Shown here: positions 63,210 to 64,000 of the stretch, in pieces
Position numbering within the stretch: the first letter of the stretch is position 1
Layout of the letters: every line of letters starts with the position of its first letter
Origin: Phaeobacter sp.
GTDB lineage: Bacteria; Pseudomonadota; Alphaproteobacteria; Rhodobacterales; Rhodobacteraceae
Length of the DNA: 64,000 bases
Assembly (NCBI RefSeq): GCF_022825805.1
Contig: NZ_JAJDWC010000028.1
Span: 1 to 64,000, forward strand
Reading direction: 5' to 3'
Program-made: the position numbers and the translations under genes
The notes under the pieces: model-generated
Told to the model about the DNA's origin: nothing
Seen by the model: the letters and a program-made list of their open reading frames with translations, nothing else
Databases searched by the model: none

Positions 63210-64000
63210 GCCACGCGGCAACCTGGGGCGTGGTGAGCACGATCAAAGCCCCCGCGCAGGCCATTCTCGATTTTGCCGCGCATCATCTGGATCTGGGCGC
63301 CCATCGGCTGCATCTCTATCTGGATGAGCCGAACCCCGAGGTGTTTCCACACCTGAAGGCCCATCCAAAAATTCGGGTCACGACATGTGATGATCAGCAC
63401 TGGTCCCGCCGCAAGACGGCCCGCCCGAAGAAACATCAGGTGCGGCAGACACTGAACGCCACCCATGCCTACGGTCGTATCCAGACCGACTGGATTGCCC
63501 ATATCGATGTGGATGAGTTTCTGTGTCCACAACCGGTCGGGTCAGATGGGCTCGCGGATCCCCTCCCCTTGGGGCAGATGCTGGCGGCGCTGCCACCTGA
63601 GCAGATGGCCACACGCGTGCGCCCAATCGAAGCCCTGCCAGACCGCACAGGTTGCTTCAAAGCGATGGTGCCGCGTGGCCCGGAACGCATCAGAAAAACG
63701 CGCGAGATCTATCCCCGCTATGGGCACCACCTTGCGGGTGGTTTCCTCAGCCATACCGCAGGCAAGGTGATCGCGCGGACGGGGTTGCCCGACATCGAAT
63801 TTAGAATCCACAACCTGTTTCAAAACGGCATCGTCTGCCCCACCACACCCGAGCTGACAGGCGTGGACCTCTGCCACTTTCACGCGCCGAGTTGGGACAG
63901 CTGGCAAAAGCTGCACAGCTTCCGCCTGCGCCGCGGCTCCTACCGGGCAGAGCTGAAGCCCAGTGTCCTTGGCAAAAGGGACGCAATAAACACCCATGAT
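63206..64000 (+). CDS. glycosyltransferase family 2-type protein (3' end outside window)
   Basis: At least 265 residues, open at the window edge. MSHAATWGVVSTIKAPAQAILDFAAHHLDLGAHRLHLYLDEP, then WIAHIDVDEFLCPQ (Asp-Val-Asp metal motif near 96-100), FKAMVPRG, and RIHNLFQNG, FHAPSWDSWQKL. Related in fold to the genes at 26711-31998 but a separate subgroup: the YxxxHRP and LNHYALRS motifs of those genes are absent. Coupled by ATGA to the unknown gene upstream. Substrate unknown. Confidence 0.82.
   Translation, partial: MSHAATWGVVSTIKAPAQAILDFAAHHLDLGAHRLHLYLDEPNPEVFPHLKAHPKIRVTTCDDQHWSRRKTARPKKHQVRQTLNATHAYGRIQTDWIAHIDVDEFLCPQPVGSDGLADPLPLGQMLAALPPEQMATRVRPIEALPDRTGCFKAMVPRGPERIRKTREIYPRYGHHLAGGFLSHTAGKVIARTGLPDIEFRIHNLFQNGIVCPTTPELTGVDLCHFHAPSWDSWQKLHSFRLRRGSYRAELKPSVLGKRDAINTHD

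Overview
The window is GC-rich chromosomal DNA of an alphaproteobacterium, most likely a member of the Rhodobacteraceae (Roseobacter group). This rests on several gene types and orders typical of that group: argS / SPOR protein / nagZ / scpA / scpB, a long-form dCTP deaminase, a DksA that has lost its zinc cysteines, DUF2927 and Hint-domain proteins, a 56-residue membrane protein next to a VWA protein, several DVDEF-type glycosyltransferases, and a perfect TTAA-N7-TTAAC CtrA-type site. No phage, insertion sequence, CRISPR array or rRNA is visible. There is one tRNA, tRNA-Pro(GGG).

Layout. 0-4.1 kb: the end of an AT-hook protein, a long Ala/Pro/Glu-rich disordered ORF, tRNA-Pro and dcd. 4.3-13 kb (minus strand): a small conserved protein, scpB, scpA, nagZ, a SPOR protein, argS, a YciI-like protein and dgt. 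13-17.2 kb: erpA, a 1 kb gene-free stretch with repeats and hairpins, xth, a FAD monooxygenase and dksA. 17.5-26.4 kb: two MoxR-ATPase/VWA gene sets around a FAH-family enzyme, a DUF2927 lipoprotein and rsgA. 26.7-33.3 kb: a cell-surface-glycan-like cluster of three related glycosyltransferases (one fused to a degenerate sulfotransferase-like domain), a sulfotransferase and an uncharacterised protein. 33.4-46.2 kb: housekeeping genes pyrC, pyrE, dnaB, alr, mlaE, mlaF, a pqiA-like gene, radA, cvpA, a Hint protein and purF. 46.3-54.6 kb: DUF2199, a GspC/PilP-like mini-protein, an SDR, surE-pcm-nlpD, a DUF815 ATPase, rpiB and tatABC. 54.8-64 kb: a probable ABM-fold protein with a YafY/WYL regulator and a strong palindrome, an ABC ATPase, an AlkC-like HEAT protein, an SDR, a second Hint protein, prfC, and an uncharacterised protein translationally coupled to a fourth glycosyltransferase that runs off the end.

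How genes work together: ScpA/ScpB with SMC in chromosome segregation; TatABC in folded-protein export; PyrC/PyrE and PurF in nucleotide synthesis, with Dcd and Dgt acting on dNTP pools; MlaE/MlaF as the core of a lipid transporter; SurE, Pcm and NlpD in stress survival and cell-wall control. The parts least explained by known biology are the glycosyltransferase/sulfotransferase cluster, the paired MoxR-VWA modules, short tandem repeats of 13-15 bp period in many gaps, a possible structured RNA after erpA, and the palindrome ahead of the ABM/YafY genes. All assignments come from reading the sequence; no database search was possible.
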